64,000 nucleotides of DNA from Gordius sp. MW1. Lineage: Eukaryota > Nematomorpha > Gordioida > Gordea > Gordiidae. Within the stretch, counting starts at the first letter, position 1. The number at the start of each line of letters is the position of its first letter. Below are positions 53,280 through 63,290 of the stretch, one piece after another. Where the stretch lies: NCBI GenBank assembly GCA_964036665.1, contig OZ038526.1, positions 37,138,001-37,202,000 of the forward strand, written 5' to 3'. Under the pieces are notes generated by a model. It was not told the DNA's origin and searched no databases. It saw nothing but the letters and a program-made list of their open reading frames with translations. The position numbers were made by a program, and so were the translations under genes.

Positions 53280-54140
53280 ATGTTTCAGTAAAAAGGGTAC
53301 CGAATGTTTAGACGGGGAAGAACGTCTTCATACCTCTTTAAAAAAGCTAAGGCCTGTTTGCCAAAGGTGACCTTAATGATAATTCTCCCCCAAGGAAAAA
53401 CCGTGGTTTTGCATTGAACCTTTTTATAAACGACAAATTTAAAGTCCGGACACCATGGTATGAATTAAATAAATCCGGAGGCCTAGGGAGATTGCAATCT
53501 AATTTTATTTAAGAGCTCCAAAATGGATGCTGCTGATTAGGGTGCTTATAGGGTTACAGGTATAACGGGTTAATAAAAATTGGAGCTTGTTCTAGATTTC
53601 GCCCGAGTATACGTCTCCGTTTGTCTGCGAGAGGAGGTGGACTCCGTTTTTCTGGTATAGAAACATCAGGGAATAACTAAACTGTTTAATTATAGAGGAT
53701 GGGCGACCTCTAATGAAAATGAATAATGCCGATGGAACGTTGGGTCTGTATATTGATTTACGGATAACGTTAAATCCGTATGGAAGTTAAGTACCCAATT
53801 TCTCGTGTGGTATAGATTTTAGCCAATTTAACTTTTTTATAAAATAAATTTTGGGTCAGCCTATCTTCAAATGAAGTTAAATGCTTGCTTGGGGTCGATG
53901 ACAATTAGCACGCCTTTGGTTTTAGCTGATTACTGTTTGGGTTGATTTTCGCCACCGTTTTCCAGAAAGCAATGGTCTATGTTTTTCAGGATTCTAACGG
54001 GATATTTTTTTAACGGGATTATGTGTTGATTCTAGCCAGTACAATGCATGAGCACGATATAACTTTAGAATCAGTACTTATACGCATGTAAAGAGAATTA
54101 CTTTTTACCTAAAATATGCATGATAGGGTTGGCAGAAGTT
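53280..54140 (+). pseudogene. Gypsy reverse transcriptase relic
   Basis: Short frames assemble a gypsy RT: NADGTLGLYIDLRITLNP at about 53,727-53,780, YPISRVV near 53,791, SAYLQMKLN near 53,857 and ATVFQKAMVYVFQDSN near 53,952. The active-site position is degraded (RDYVLILAS near 54,018), followed by MHEHDITLESVLIRM. Stops occur every 20-40 codons. With the RNase H piece at 55,266 and the integrase at 57,612 it may be one element split by later insertions. Confidence 0.65.
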
Positions 54141-54369
54141 TTTACCTTTTTAGAGCATCTTATTGCATGTGAAATAATTAACCTTGTGGGTTGTAGTAGT
54201 CCCCACCAAATAGGTATAATAGCAAAAGAGATTAGATCCAAGTAAATAAGGAGGATGGAGCATTAAAAAAAGATTAATATAGAAGGTAACAAACTTAGAA
54301 ATATACAGACCCCACTCGCAAAAGTTGTGTAATGGGGTTGATTTATTAAATCGCAAGTAGAGACCTGCA

Positions 54370-54530
54370 ACGGGCCTGTTTAGATCAGTCGGCCCGCCCG
54401 TAATAAAAATTTAAGAGGCCGGCCCGGCCCGGGCCCGTCAAAATATTAAATTATAAGCCCGGGCCCGACCCGCTAATTTTATACAAAGCCCGGCCCGGGC
54501 CTGTAAAATTTTTTATTTCTTTTTGTTTAA
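54370..54530. repeat. GGCCCGGCCCGGGC-rich repeat end
   Basis: Begins after AAGTAGAGACCTGCAACGGG. Contains many GGCCCG, GCCCGGGCCCG words over 150 bp. The first bases AGTAGAGACCTGCA resemble TAGAG-type ends. No partner found. Confidence 0.45.
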
Positions 54531-55265
54531 TTTTTTTTATTGATATGACAAACAAATTTGTGTTAAAAATGTTAATAAAAACAGTTTAAAAAGAAAAAAT
54601 TGGTAATTCCAGGTCACTCGAGTTCTTCTATTTTTTAAGAAACGACTTACATGGAAAAATTTTTTACAAGGGGCCTTTCAAGATACATAAAACCATATCC
54701 TAATAAACTTTTAAAACCCTTATTTAAAGTTATAATGTTTTAATAAAGTTACTTAGCTTCCTCGCTTTTCCACCATTTTAAATAATTAGGTTATTGATGA
54801 TAAATGTAACTTGAGAAAATAAATTTTAGAATTTGTTATTAAATTTATTAATGATAATGAGTATAAAATTTTGGCATTTGGCCGGGGTCAGATATATAGA
54901 AGTTAGCAACGGTCAACATTAATTTCAGGGAATTATGTAGCCAGTTTCGCATTCATCCGGTATAAATTAACAACCTAGACAAATTGCCAAAATAAATTTA
55001 TTAATAAAGGTAATCAGTCAGGCATAAAAACAATAATGGCATTTGTGCTTAGGCGAGGTCGAAAAAAGTAAAAATCAGCGGTCAGCTAAATAAAAGTCTT
55101 TCACAGAAGCATAAGTCCACAGCCATTAAAAACCCGTATAAGTTTCCACGGCAATTATTGAAAAATTACAAGTTGGACAGGACAGGACGAATAACAAAAG
55201 AGCCCATAAATTGTAAGAATGTAAATAAAAAATAAATTTAAATAATATTAAATTAATTCACTTTA
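54531..55265. other. Non-coding DNA with diverged repeat
   Basis: At 54,870-55,110 GGCCGGGGTCAG, CGGTCAACATTAATTT, GCCAGTTTCGCA and ATCCGGTATAAA follow in the same order as in the 42.3-43.1 kb repeat. No coding. Confidence 0.4.
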
Positions 55266-55640
55266 TTGCTAGAGGGTATAAATGAGGAGGCAAATATGGG
55301 CAGCTGCACCCCTCCATATCAAAAAATTCCTAATAAAAAAAAAAGTTCGTTATGTTGTGACCCGATATTGGTGTGCTTTGACTGTGACCTGCCGATGGAA
55401 TTGGCGGTGAATGTGTCAAGTCAGGGCATAGGTGGCGTATTCAGTTAGTTAAGGTAGAGCCGCCGATATACTTTTCACGTAAATTAACAGCGGCGGGCTA
55501 AACTACTCAATTATAGAAAAATAAACTTGAATCTTAATTTTGCGTTAATTAAATGCCGAGAGCACCTCATTCGAGCCTCAAGTGTTTACCGCTTTTAAGA
55601 CACTGATGCTATTGTTTGCGAAATTTAACAGCAATTTATT
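55266..55640 (+). pseudogene. Gypsy RNase H fragment
   Basis: The open piece 55,266-55,448 reads LVCFDCDLPMELAVNVSSQG, matching the start of gypsy RNase H, although the catalytic aspartate position appears as asparagine (AVNVSS). After a stop, the next frame gives PPIYFSRKLTAAG and NYSIIEK near 55,460-55,520. The sequence ends where the tRNA-like segment and the Mutator-like region begin. Confidence 0.65.
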
Positions 55641-55692
55641 TTTGAGAACAAATTATTGTGCTCAGTTTTTTAATCAAAGTGCATAGTTTTTT

Positions 55693-55762
55693 TGCCGTGC
55701 GGGATTCGAACCTACGAGCTATTGAAGCTAGCCACACATTCAATCAACCGAGCCTATAGACC
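55693..55762 (-). tRNA. Degenerate tRNA-like sequence (tRNA-derived)
   Basis: On the minus strand an A-box-like GGCTCGGTTGATTGA is followed by an anticodon-arm-like stretch and a perfect B-box core GGTTCGAATCCC, then an A run. A possible anticodon loop is GCTTCAA, but position 33 is not T and the D-arm pairing is poor. It is therefore more likely a tRNA pseudogene or SINE head than a working tRNA. Confidence 0.4.
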
Positions 55763-55800
55763 TCAAAATATTTTTGGGATTATATCACTTATATATAGCT

Positions 55801-56630
55801 TCTATGGAAACAAAATGATTATAGTGTGTTGGGCACACATACGAAGAAATGTGTCAAAAAAGATTATTAATAATATATAGTAATTAATTTTAAATACAGG
55901 TGATATTAGCAGATAAAAAGGGTCAAGACGAAATTATTGCTGATATACAAGTTACAATTGTGTCAAAGCTCTGATATTTTTAAAAAGGCTTCAAAACTTT
56001 TTTTTTGGCAAAATGGACCAATCGCGCATCACAGTTTACTAAATATTTTAAAAAGGAATGGTTGATAATTAACAACACATGGTATGAAGGGTACCAACAT
56101 TATACACCTTCTACCAATAATGCCCTACAATCAACAAACAGGGTAATTAAAGATGAGTATACTCTCAGGGAGCGAGTACCTTTGTCCCGATTTAAATCTG
56201 TGGCCATGGATATGATTGAAAAATGGTCCTTTTCATATAAAAATGATAAAAAATTCATAACTTGCCCAACTATACAACTTAATTTATGGACCAGCAGCTA
56301 CCAATGGGCTAATGAAAATAAAAATGTTATATCAGTGGAAACCCCAAATTATATTGAATATTATGTTCCTTCAGGCAGCAATATTATTAATAATGATGAT
56401 ATTGAAATTAACAAACAAATTAATTATAGATCATTTGATGAATATACAAAATATTTCAAAATTTTTGATTGTTAATATTGCCAATCAATCCTCACCAATG
56501 GGATAAAGGAATTTGTAATTGCCCTGCATTTTTTAAGCGATACATTTGTAAACATGTTGTAGGACTTTCAATCTAGCTTAAACTCTGCAAGCCTCCTATA
56601 GAAGCCAAAAATATCAAAAGCTAAAAATGC
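55801..56630 (+). pseudogene. Mutator-like (MULE) transposase C-terminal part with SWIM finger
   Basis: IVCWAHIRRNVSKK near 55,822 is the end of the MULE catalytic domain. The open piece 56,005-56,475 (156 codons) has STNNALQSTNRVIKDEYTLRE (read as STNNALQSTN then RVIKDEYTLR), VPLSRFKSVAMDMIEKWS and a YYVPSGS motif. After its stop, another frame gives CNCPAFFKRYICKH (about 56,519-56,560), a SWIM zinc finger of the C-x-C...C-x-H form. MULE transposases cut and paste DNA with 9-bp target duplications. The N-terminal half is missing and several shifts are present. No terminal inverted repeats were identified. Confidence 0.75.
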
Positions 56631-56990
56631 GTTAATTATACTATAATTTACTAGTGGAATATAACATTTTATTGCGTTTTTATATATATTATTTTAATAA
56701 ATGATTATTAAAGGCATCATTTTGTTTGTTTTTAATATACTTTGATTATAATAGGTACTTAATATAAAGACAATTTATATTATACAAATTTAGAGTAATA
56801 ACTTACAACGATTATAAAAGCTCTCTAAGGTTTCCACAGATAAAAATAATTTTTATAAATAGGCAATTTAAATTAATAATTTTTAACTATTATTAAAGCT
56901 CTCGAGTGTTTCCACAGCTCAATAATATTTTTTATACTTGCCTATAAGGCCATAAAACATTAAAAGTTTAATGATGCACAAAATATTGAA
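56631..56990. other. Non-coding DNA
   Basis: AT-rich; the words AAGCTCTC(T/G)A(A/G)(G/T)GTTTCCACAG occur twice (56,817 and 56,895), a small local duplication. Confidence 0.45.
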
Positions 56991-57245
56991 CATTCTTGTG
57001 TTAAAATTTTTTTAAGCATATTTTGAAATAAAAACGAAATATTTTTTTGAAAAAAACTGAACATTTTTAAAAAAAACTAAATACTTTTTGAAAAAAAAAC
57101 TGAACATTTTTTGAAAAATTACTGAGCACTTTTTAATTAAAATCTGAGCATAAAAATTTTTAATTAAGAATCTGAGCAAATTGAATTAAAAAATGAGCAC
57201 AAACAACTGAGCATTATGGAATTTTTCACTATGCATTTAAATAAC
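56991..57245. repeat. Short-period repeat of ACTGA(A/G)CA and TTTTTGAAAAA
   Basis: About eight irregular units of roughly 20-35 bp, each with an ACTGAACA, CTGAGCA or AATGAGCA word next to a TTTTTGAAAAA or TTTTTAATTAA run. The units grade from one type to the other along the array. Confidence 0.6.
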
Positions 57246-57559
57246 ACCCTTTATTTTTAGGCCCTAAGTTACGAAATTGTTATTGTTCTTAGGTTATTTT
57301 AACTCAACTAAAATATAAAAGGGGCGCCATTTTGCTTACCGAATACTTATTTGCGCTTAGGTAAGGACAGTGGAGAACCTGAAGAGTAATTAACAGAAGA
57401 AAACTTTCTGGAAAAGGTTGTAATCCATGCCTGTCCGTCAATAAAACTTAAGGAGATGGGGATAAAAACAACGAGTTGCTTGAGGTTACCAGATATTTAA
57501 CGGTTAGGCGGCGCTTGAGGAGGTGGTTGTGTGTTATCGCGACGTGGTAAACCTACTCA

Positions 57560-58210
57560 ATATTGAAGATGTCACATCCTACGTTGATACACGTTTCGGT
57601 CGTAAGTATTAAAATTTTGCATGCGGGACATAGTGAAACGTCCAAAATGAAAGCATTGGCGCTTAATTATGCTTGGTGGCCGAAGCCTAGACATAAGCAT
57701 GTATGGACACAAATTCGTAGCGTATAACAATACGAATATGTACTGATAAAAAAGCGAGATGGCCGAGTGCTTGGAACGTCAGGAATCGTTTACACCTTGG
57801 TTTTTTTGATTTCGATTCTAAAAAGTAACTGTTGTTGATGGACGCTACGTCAAGTTTGAATTCGAACGAGTTCCTAGTTTATTAACAAAAGTTGTTATCG
57901 AATTTCCCTAAAATACATGATCGGTGCTTATGGAAATACCAGATGCGTCGTAGCTGATGCCGGTACGGCATCTACGATTACTGAATTTAGGCATCTTGTA
58001 GTAAGTGGGATTATTAAAGTCTTGGCCCCTCTAAATCACCCAGCATTAATAAATTAGCCGAATGACGCGTCGCGATCGTTAAACGATGGTTAAAAACATG
58101 AGAGTGGAAAAGGATGTTATTTGTTTATATAGATTGTTACACAATGTTACGGCTTGTTATTCGTGTTGATCGCCGTTAGTAAGGTGTTTTTAAATAGGAT
58201 GCCACCTAAA
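57560..58210 (+). pseudogene. Gypsy integrase relic
   Basis: One frame from 57,612 gives HAGHSETSKMKALALNYAWWP and HKHVWTQIRSV, the zinc-finger end of a gypsy integrase. Later VVDGRYVKFEFE-like and ADAGTASTITEFRHL (about 57,952-58,000) mark the core, with the catalytic aspartate position kept, followed by LAPLNHPALIN. The catalytic glutamate region is damaged. It lies downstream of the RNase H piece at 55,266 in the correct order. Confidence 0.6.
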
Positions 58211-58302
58211 CTGATGGTTGTTTGGGTGGAGTGAGCTAATCATTAAGACTCTACTAACAAGCGGTTTCACGATCCAATATGGGACATTGTATCGCTTAAT
58301 TC

Positions 58303-58324
58303 TCCCCCCCCCCCCCCCCCCCCC
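58303..58324. repeat. Poly-C tract
   Basis: A run of about 22 C in AT-rich DNA, the longest of the many G/C homopolymers in the window. The open frame 58,218-58,457 across it is not credible as a gene. Confidence 0.8.
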
Positions 58325-58850
58325 ATATCATCCCCATATTTGTTTGAGGAGATTTTATACCTTAGATTCCAACCCCTTATCCGAGAAGGGACATAATATC
58401 TCTAATCTTTCCATATTAAACTTTGGGGTATTTTACTCTGATCCTACTCATATATAACGTGTATTGGGGAGGCTTGTGTCTGTAATGCAGCTGAATAACA
58501 CCATCACGCATTGAAGGTGTTTTAACAACTTCCCTCATCCCCCCACCCTTCATATATTGCTTTGTTCTATTAAAGCTTTGATGTTTTTATAACCGATATA
58601 AGAAGTCGAACCTACCCACACACTACAAGGTTTACTTGGACGATATTATAATATATGGTAGTCTCAAAATTATTGAATGATGACAAGCGATTTAAAAAAT
58701 TAGCTGGATTGAAACCCAACATCGACTCATCAAAATCAAAAACCTCTTTGGCAAAACCCATAGTTATTAGTGAATTCATTCAGACAAATTATAACATCTA
58801 AAATCGCTGTCAAATCTTATCTAAAATAGAAGTTAACCTCTGCGCTGATG
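58325..58850. other. Non-coding DNA
   Basis: Possibly the remainder of the gypsy relic. No recognisable domain. Confidence 0.4.
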
Positions 58851-60289
58851 GTATTACTTAGGCCTCTGGGAAATATTCGAATTCGGAATTTCGAATCCAT
58901 ATGTGTAAGTTTCGAATCGAAAATTACGCAGCTAAGATTCGAAAATCCGAATCGAATCAATCGAATTTAATTTTTTTTAAGTTTAATTTATATAGACGAG
59001 ACTCAAATATTTAGCTATTTTTTTACCGCACTTTAGTTATTTTCTGCTACAATTTGAAAAAGTTTAATTAAAATTTTTTCAAATTTACATAAGTTATGGA
59101 TAACGAGGATCACACTTTATTTAATTATGTACTTTGATAAAAATTGCAAGTCAGCCATAAATATTTTACGATTAAAAGCTATATTTAAAGAATTTGACCC
59201 ACCAATTAATTACATATAGACAAAATTTGACATGGTAGTCAGGTGGAACAGCACCTATATAATGATAGAAAAGGCTATTTTAGAAGGCAGGCATTGGATT
59301 TGGTCTTCAAATTCCTAGGAGAAATTACTACCCAACATTGAATGGTAACAAATTGAAAAGGTTAAATTGATACATATCCCCTTTTCAGTGAACTAATTTG
59401 ATATCCGGGGGCAAATCCCACAATGAACTTGGTGTTACCAGTATATTATCAACCAGGCATAGAAGATCATGCTGTCAAAATGGCCAAACAAAAAATTGAA
59501 GATATATGGCATTCAATAAGAAGATAGCCTTATTAGCAAGTGGATATAAGGCTCAAAATTTGAGTGTTTATCACCAGTACATGGCACACCCTGTAGAGAA
59601 ATTAAATGACTTGTAAGCTGCTTAAGAGTTCAGCCCGATTTTGTATCAACTAGCGAGGTATCAACACTGGATCGTCTATTAAGAGCGACAAGGTGAAGTC
59701 TCCATTGGAGACATTTTCACGCAAACCACGTGTAGCTTCCAATTGTGAGCCGTTACATGGTGAAAATCGAATCAACGTCGGATTCCAGCCATCCAAAAAT
59801 TGACAAAAAATCTTCTCTCTATACCTAGATCATTTACCCCGTGCGAAAGAATATTTACAACCGGAACCAATTTATTGACCAAACACAACAATCGTTTAAG
59901 AAAATAAGTGTTGGAAGATAATAATTTGCCTTTAAAGTTGGTTAAAAACGGTTCTTGATTGTCTTACACATATCGCCATAGTTGTTCGCCTTTAATAATT
60001 TTATTTTCAATTTGTGTATTTTTTAAAATACACAAATAAATAAATTTTCAAATGTATATGCAAATTAAAAATCTAGTAGCCTTTTTAATGTTTTTTTAAA
60101 AATTAAAAAAACTTAATAAATTTTCGAATCGATTTCGAATCCTTAAATTTTTTTTTTCTAATCGAATTCGAATCTTCATTTTGATATTCGACGAATCTCG
60201 AATCGGATATTTAATTTTAAAAAAATTTGAATCCGAATCGAATACCAAAAATATACGATTCGATTCGAAATACAGAGGCGTCTATTACT
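58851..60289. mobile_element. 1.42-kb hAT transposon relic, second copy
   Basis: Element 58,859-60,281 (1,423 bp), starting TAGGCCTCTGGG and ending CAGAGGCGT. The flanks GTATTACT (58,851-58,858) and CTATTACT (60,282-60,289) match at 7 of 8 positions. It aligns over its whole length with 3,675-5,094 and has the same ATTCGAAT-rich ends. The transposase remnant is slightly better kept: MVVRWNSTYIMIEKAILEG at about 59,232, and a C-terminal dimerisation region at 59,809-59,907 (SIPRSFTPCERIFTTG, then LLTKHNNRLRK). The N-terminal part is absent in both copies. Confidence 0.9.
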
Positions 60290-60804
60290 GTATGGCCAAG
60301 TTATTTTTCCCTATAGAATTGTTCTATATAAAAATTCTTCTATGCTTCAACTTAAAGAGAGTGAGTAAACTCTACAACCTTATGGAGCCCCTCTTAATTT
60401 CGTTAAAGGTGAAAACCCAATGACTATAGATACCTTAAACCTACACATTGGCCTATAACACAGGAGGAATATAACGATTAGAATGAATATAGCGCTAATT
60501 TAAAGAGATGCCCTTAAGAGGGCTGTCGGTATTACTGTATCCAATCAAAATAGTCATATAATATTAAATATATATTTCGTTACTCAAGAATTACAAGTAA
60601 TAGTTAGATAACAAAAACTTCCAATGTTACGTTAAATTAGGCAGTACATGAATTCCGACCGTTAATCATGATGTTCATAAATAACTCTTATTTAATACTT
60701 TTAAGAGCCATTTTAACATTATTTCTTTAAATTAAAAGATAAAATTTTATGTGTCGTCATAAATTTGAAAAGTCCAAATGTTATTTTTAGTATTTAGATT
60801 ATAG
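60290..60804. other. Non-coding DNA
   Basis: AT-rich, no feature recognised. Confidence 0.45.
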
Positions 60805-61790
60805 AGTTCCTTGGGTGCCTGAAATTTGACTCGATATCGAGTGGGGTCGAGTTCGGGTTGAAAATTTTAAAATGTCTTTGAGTTCGGGTTGAAAATTCTA
60901 AAATGCTTTCGGGTCGGGTTGGATTTAAAGTGTCGGATTTAAGGTTATTCTTACATTGCAAAATACACGGTACAAATCTTTTAAATTAATGATATTACGT
61001 ATCATATTTTTTAATTATTATCGAAATGTATAATTGTAGATTATTTATTCAGTTAATTAAATTCCTTTTGTTTTTTTAATATCTGATTGTTTTAATTTGG
61101 AGGCAAATCTAAATTCGACTCGTGAAAGTAGAAATATATCAAAATCAATATTTTGAAATTGTACAATATTTAAAAAGTGTGAAGTGGTAGCTCATTATTA
61201 ATTTAAACTACATAAATATGCATTAATAACAAAATGAAAGTAAGTTTAAATCTATTAATTGATTCATTAGCAAAACTATATATTTCAAATAAATATGACC
61301 CGATAGTGTAGATGCTATCATATTTATATATCTCTATAATAAATCCTTCAAATAAATGTAGTAATCAAATCTGTGGTTTAAAGTTTTATAAATCTCACTA
61401 TAATTAGCGATTTAATTTTAATCACCCTAATGGGCGTAGCCAGGATTGATATAGGAGGGGGCAATTCCATTTTTTTAAACTTTAGCCATCATTTGGTAAA
61501 ATGTCTAAGATTTTTTGGATATAGAGGGGGGAGCCGCCCGTTCCTGCCACCTTCTGGCTACGCCCATGCACACCGCAATTTTTCTTACTCTCGCGTGGGA
61601 TACCAAAATTTGAAAGGCTTTCGGGGGTAGGGTTCGGGTTGATAATTTTAAAATGCTTTCGGGTCGGGTTCGGGTTAAAAATCTTAAAATTTTTTCGGGT
61701 CGGGTAAATTGAAATTAAAAAAAAATTCGGGTCAGGCTCGGGTTGAAAAAAAGTAACTTTGCAGTTCTCTAATTTAGAGGTAAGTTGGTA
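60797..61790. mobile_element. hAT-like element with reiterated GGGTCGGGTTCGGGTT words
   Basis: Near 60,806 TAGAGTTCCTTGGG begins a block with GAGTTCGGGTTGAAAATT words. Near 61,780 a second block of GGGTCGGGTTCGGGTT ends GCAGTTCTCTA. ATTTAGAT outside the left end and ATTTAGAG outside the right end agree at 7 of 8 positions. Both blocks are in the same orientation, so end pairing is tentative. A G/C-tract MITE is nested inside. Confidence 0.45.
61430..61567. mobile_element. Short MITE with ATGGGCGTAGCCAGG ends
   Basis: ATGGGCGTAGCCAGG at the left is matched by the inverted (T)CTGGCTACGCCCAT at the right. It is the smallest member (138 bp) of the family and lacks long C tracts, having GGAGGGGG and GGGGGGAG instead. 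Target duplication not evident. Confidence 0.7.
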
Positions 61791-62089
61791 TTGGTAAGAG
61801 AGTATAAGAGGAGAGATATTAAATTTTAGACCAAACATGATTCATTTTGAATGTTAAAACATTTTTAAAAAGTATTCCTTGCTTTGAAAAAATCCATATT
61901 ACATGTATTGTTATAACAATGATGTTATAAATATATAACATACAAATAATGATTATTAAAATATTATGGATTTACGTAGGCTATCCTATGAATTTTAAAT
62001 AAAATATGTTTAAATTTTTTAATTGCTATGCAATTTATGGGCTCGTTTTTTGTTGTCCGTCCGTCCGTTGTCCGTTGTCCGTCCGTGCA
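61791..62089. other. Non-coding DNA
   Basis: AT-rich, nothing recognised. Confidence 0.45.
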
Positions 62090-62317
62090 CCAATTTATTT
62101 ACACCAGCTTTCTGACCTGGAGGTTCGAGTTCGATCCCAGGAGAGGACAAATTTTTTTTAAATTAAATTAATATTTATTTTGTTCTTGTTAATACCAATG
62201 ATAATATGACTTTTTGACCTTCCGCAGGCTACTGACCAATGAAAAAATTGACCATTGGCCAAATAAATCGAATTTTTTTCTTCTTCTTAAATTCGTTAAC
62301 ATTGATAATTACCATAT

Positions 62318-62416
62318 GCCCTCCCCTACAAGGGCCTATGCCTCTACTAATATGAGTCCCTGTGCCTCTACAAAAGCCATGCCTCTACTGATGTGGGTTC
62401 GAATCCCGGCGAGGGC
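62318..62416 (+). tRNA. tRNA-like unit in SINE array (degenerate)
   Basis: Starts GCCCTCCCC and ends GGTTCGAATCCCGGCGAGGGC. The first six bases pair with the last six as an acceptor-like stem, and a perfect RNA polymerase III B-box core is present. An expanded middle with repeated TGCCTCTAC words makes it unlike a functional tRNA. Confidence 0.45.
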
Positions 62417-62760
62417 AAATTCTTAATTGCTGGTTCAAATTCCGGAGAGGGCAAATTTTTTTTTTTTAAATTAAATTAATATATTTTTCTTGTTAATACC
62501 ATTGATATTGTGACTTTTTGGCAGTCCGCTGGCTACTGACCAATGAAAAAAAATCACCATTGGCCAAATTGTGATGCGAATTTTTTTTCGTCTTTTTTTT
62601 AAATTAAATTGTTCTTGTTAATACCATTGATAATGTGCTTTTTTGGCCTTCCGCTGGCTACTGACCAATGAAAAAAATCACCATTGGCCAAAGTATAAAT
62701 CGAAATTTTTTTTTTCGTTTTTGAATTGGTATATTAGGTTAACATTGATAATTACCCTGT

Positions 62761-62818
62761 GCCCTCCCCTAGAAGGGCCTATGCCTCTACTATTGTGGGT
62801 TCGAATCCCGGAGAGGGC
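62761..62818 (+). tRNA. Compact tRNA-like unit in SINE array
   Basis: 58 nt from GCCCTCCCC to GGAGAGGGC. GCCCTC pairs with GAGGGC, and GGGTTCGAATCCCGG forms a T-arm with the B-box. The D-arm and anticodon arm are not complete. Best read as the tRNA-derived head of a SINE-like repeat. Confidence 0.45.
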
Positions 62819-63290
62819 AAATTTTTCATTTTTTTTAAAAATTAAATTAATATATTGTTCTTGTTAAAACCCTTGATAATATGACTTTTTGGCCGTCCGC
62901 TGGCAACTGACCATTAAAAAAAAAGCACCATTGGCCAAATTGTAATTCGTCGCCTTTTTTTTCAAATTAATATATTGTTTTTGTTAATACCATTGTATTG
63001 ATAATGTGACTTTTTGGCCGTCCGCTGGCTGCTGATCAATGGAAAAAAATTACCATTGGCCAAATTGTGAATCGAAATTTTTTTTTCGTTTTGTTTTGAC
63101 TCGTATGTATTTATAGACCGTCTCTTCTTAATGACCAATGAAAAAAACAGACCATTGGCCAAATTGTGATTTAAATTTTTTTTTCGTTTTTTTTCGTCTC
63201 TTATGTATTTATATCTTTTTTGACCATGTCCTGGCTACTGACCAATGAAAAAAATGACCATTGGCCAAATTGTACTTATTTCGTTGATTA

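Larger units (their letters stand above)
62090..63290. repeat. Tandem array of SINE-like units with palindromic CCATTGGCC core
   Basis: The motif CTGACCAATGAAAAAA...ACCATTGGCCAAA occurs seven times (about 62,231, 62,535, 62,660, 62,908, 63,032, 63,130 and 63,240). Each has a short palindrome CCAATG/CATTGG. Between them are GTCCGCTGGCTACT, a TTCTTGTTAATACCATTGATAATGTG-like part and T-rich runs. tRNA-like pieces lie in the first half. Frames across the array (62,214-62,426; 62,643-62,867) are repeat artefacts. Confidence 0.8.

Noticed and set aside
58218..58457. 79-codon frame with poly-Pro
   Set aside because: The proline run is the translation of the 22-base C tract; the flanks show no gene-like sequence.
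62214..62867. Open frames of 70 and 74 codons
   Set aside because: They are in-frame readings of the tandem SINE-like array.
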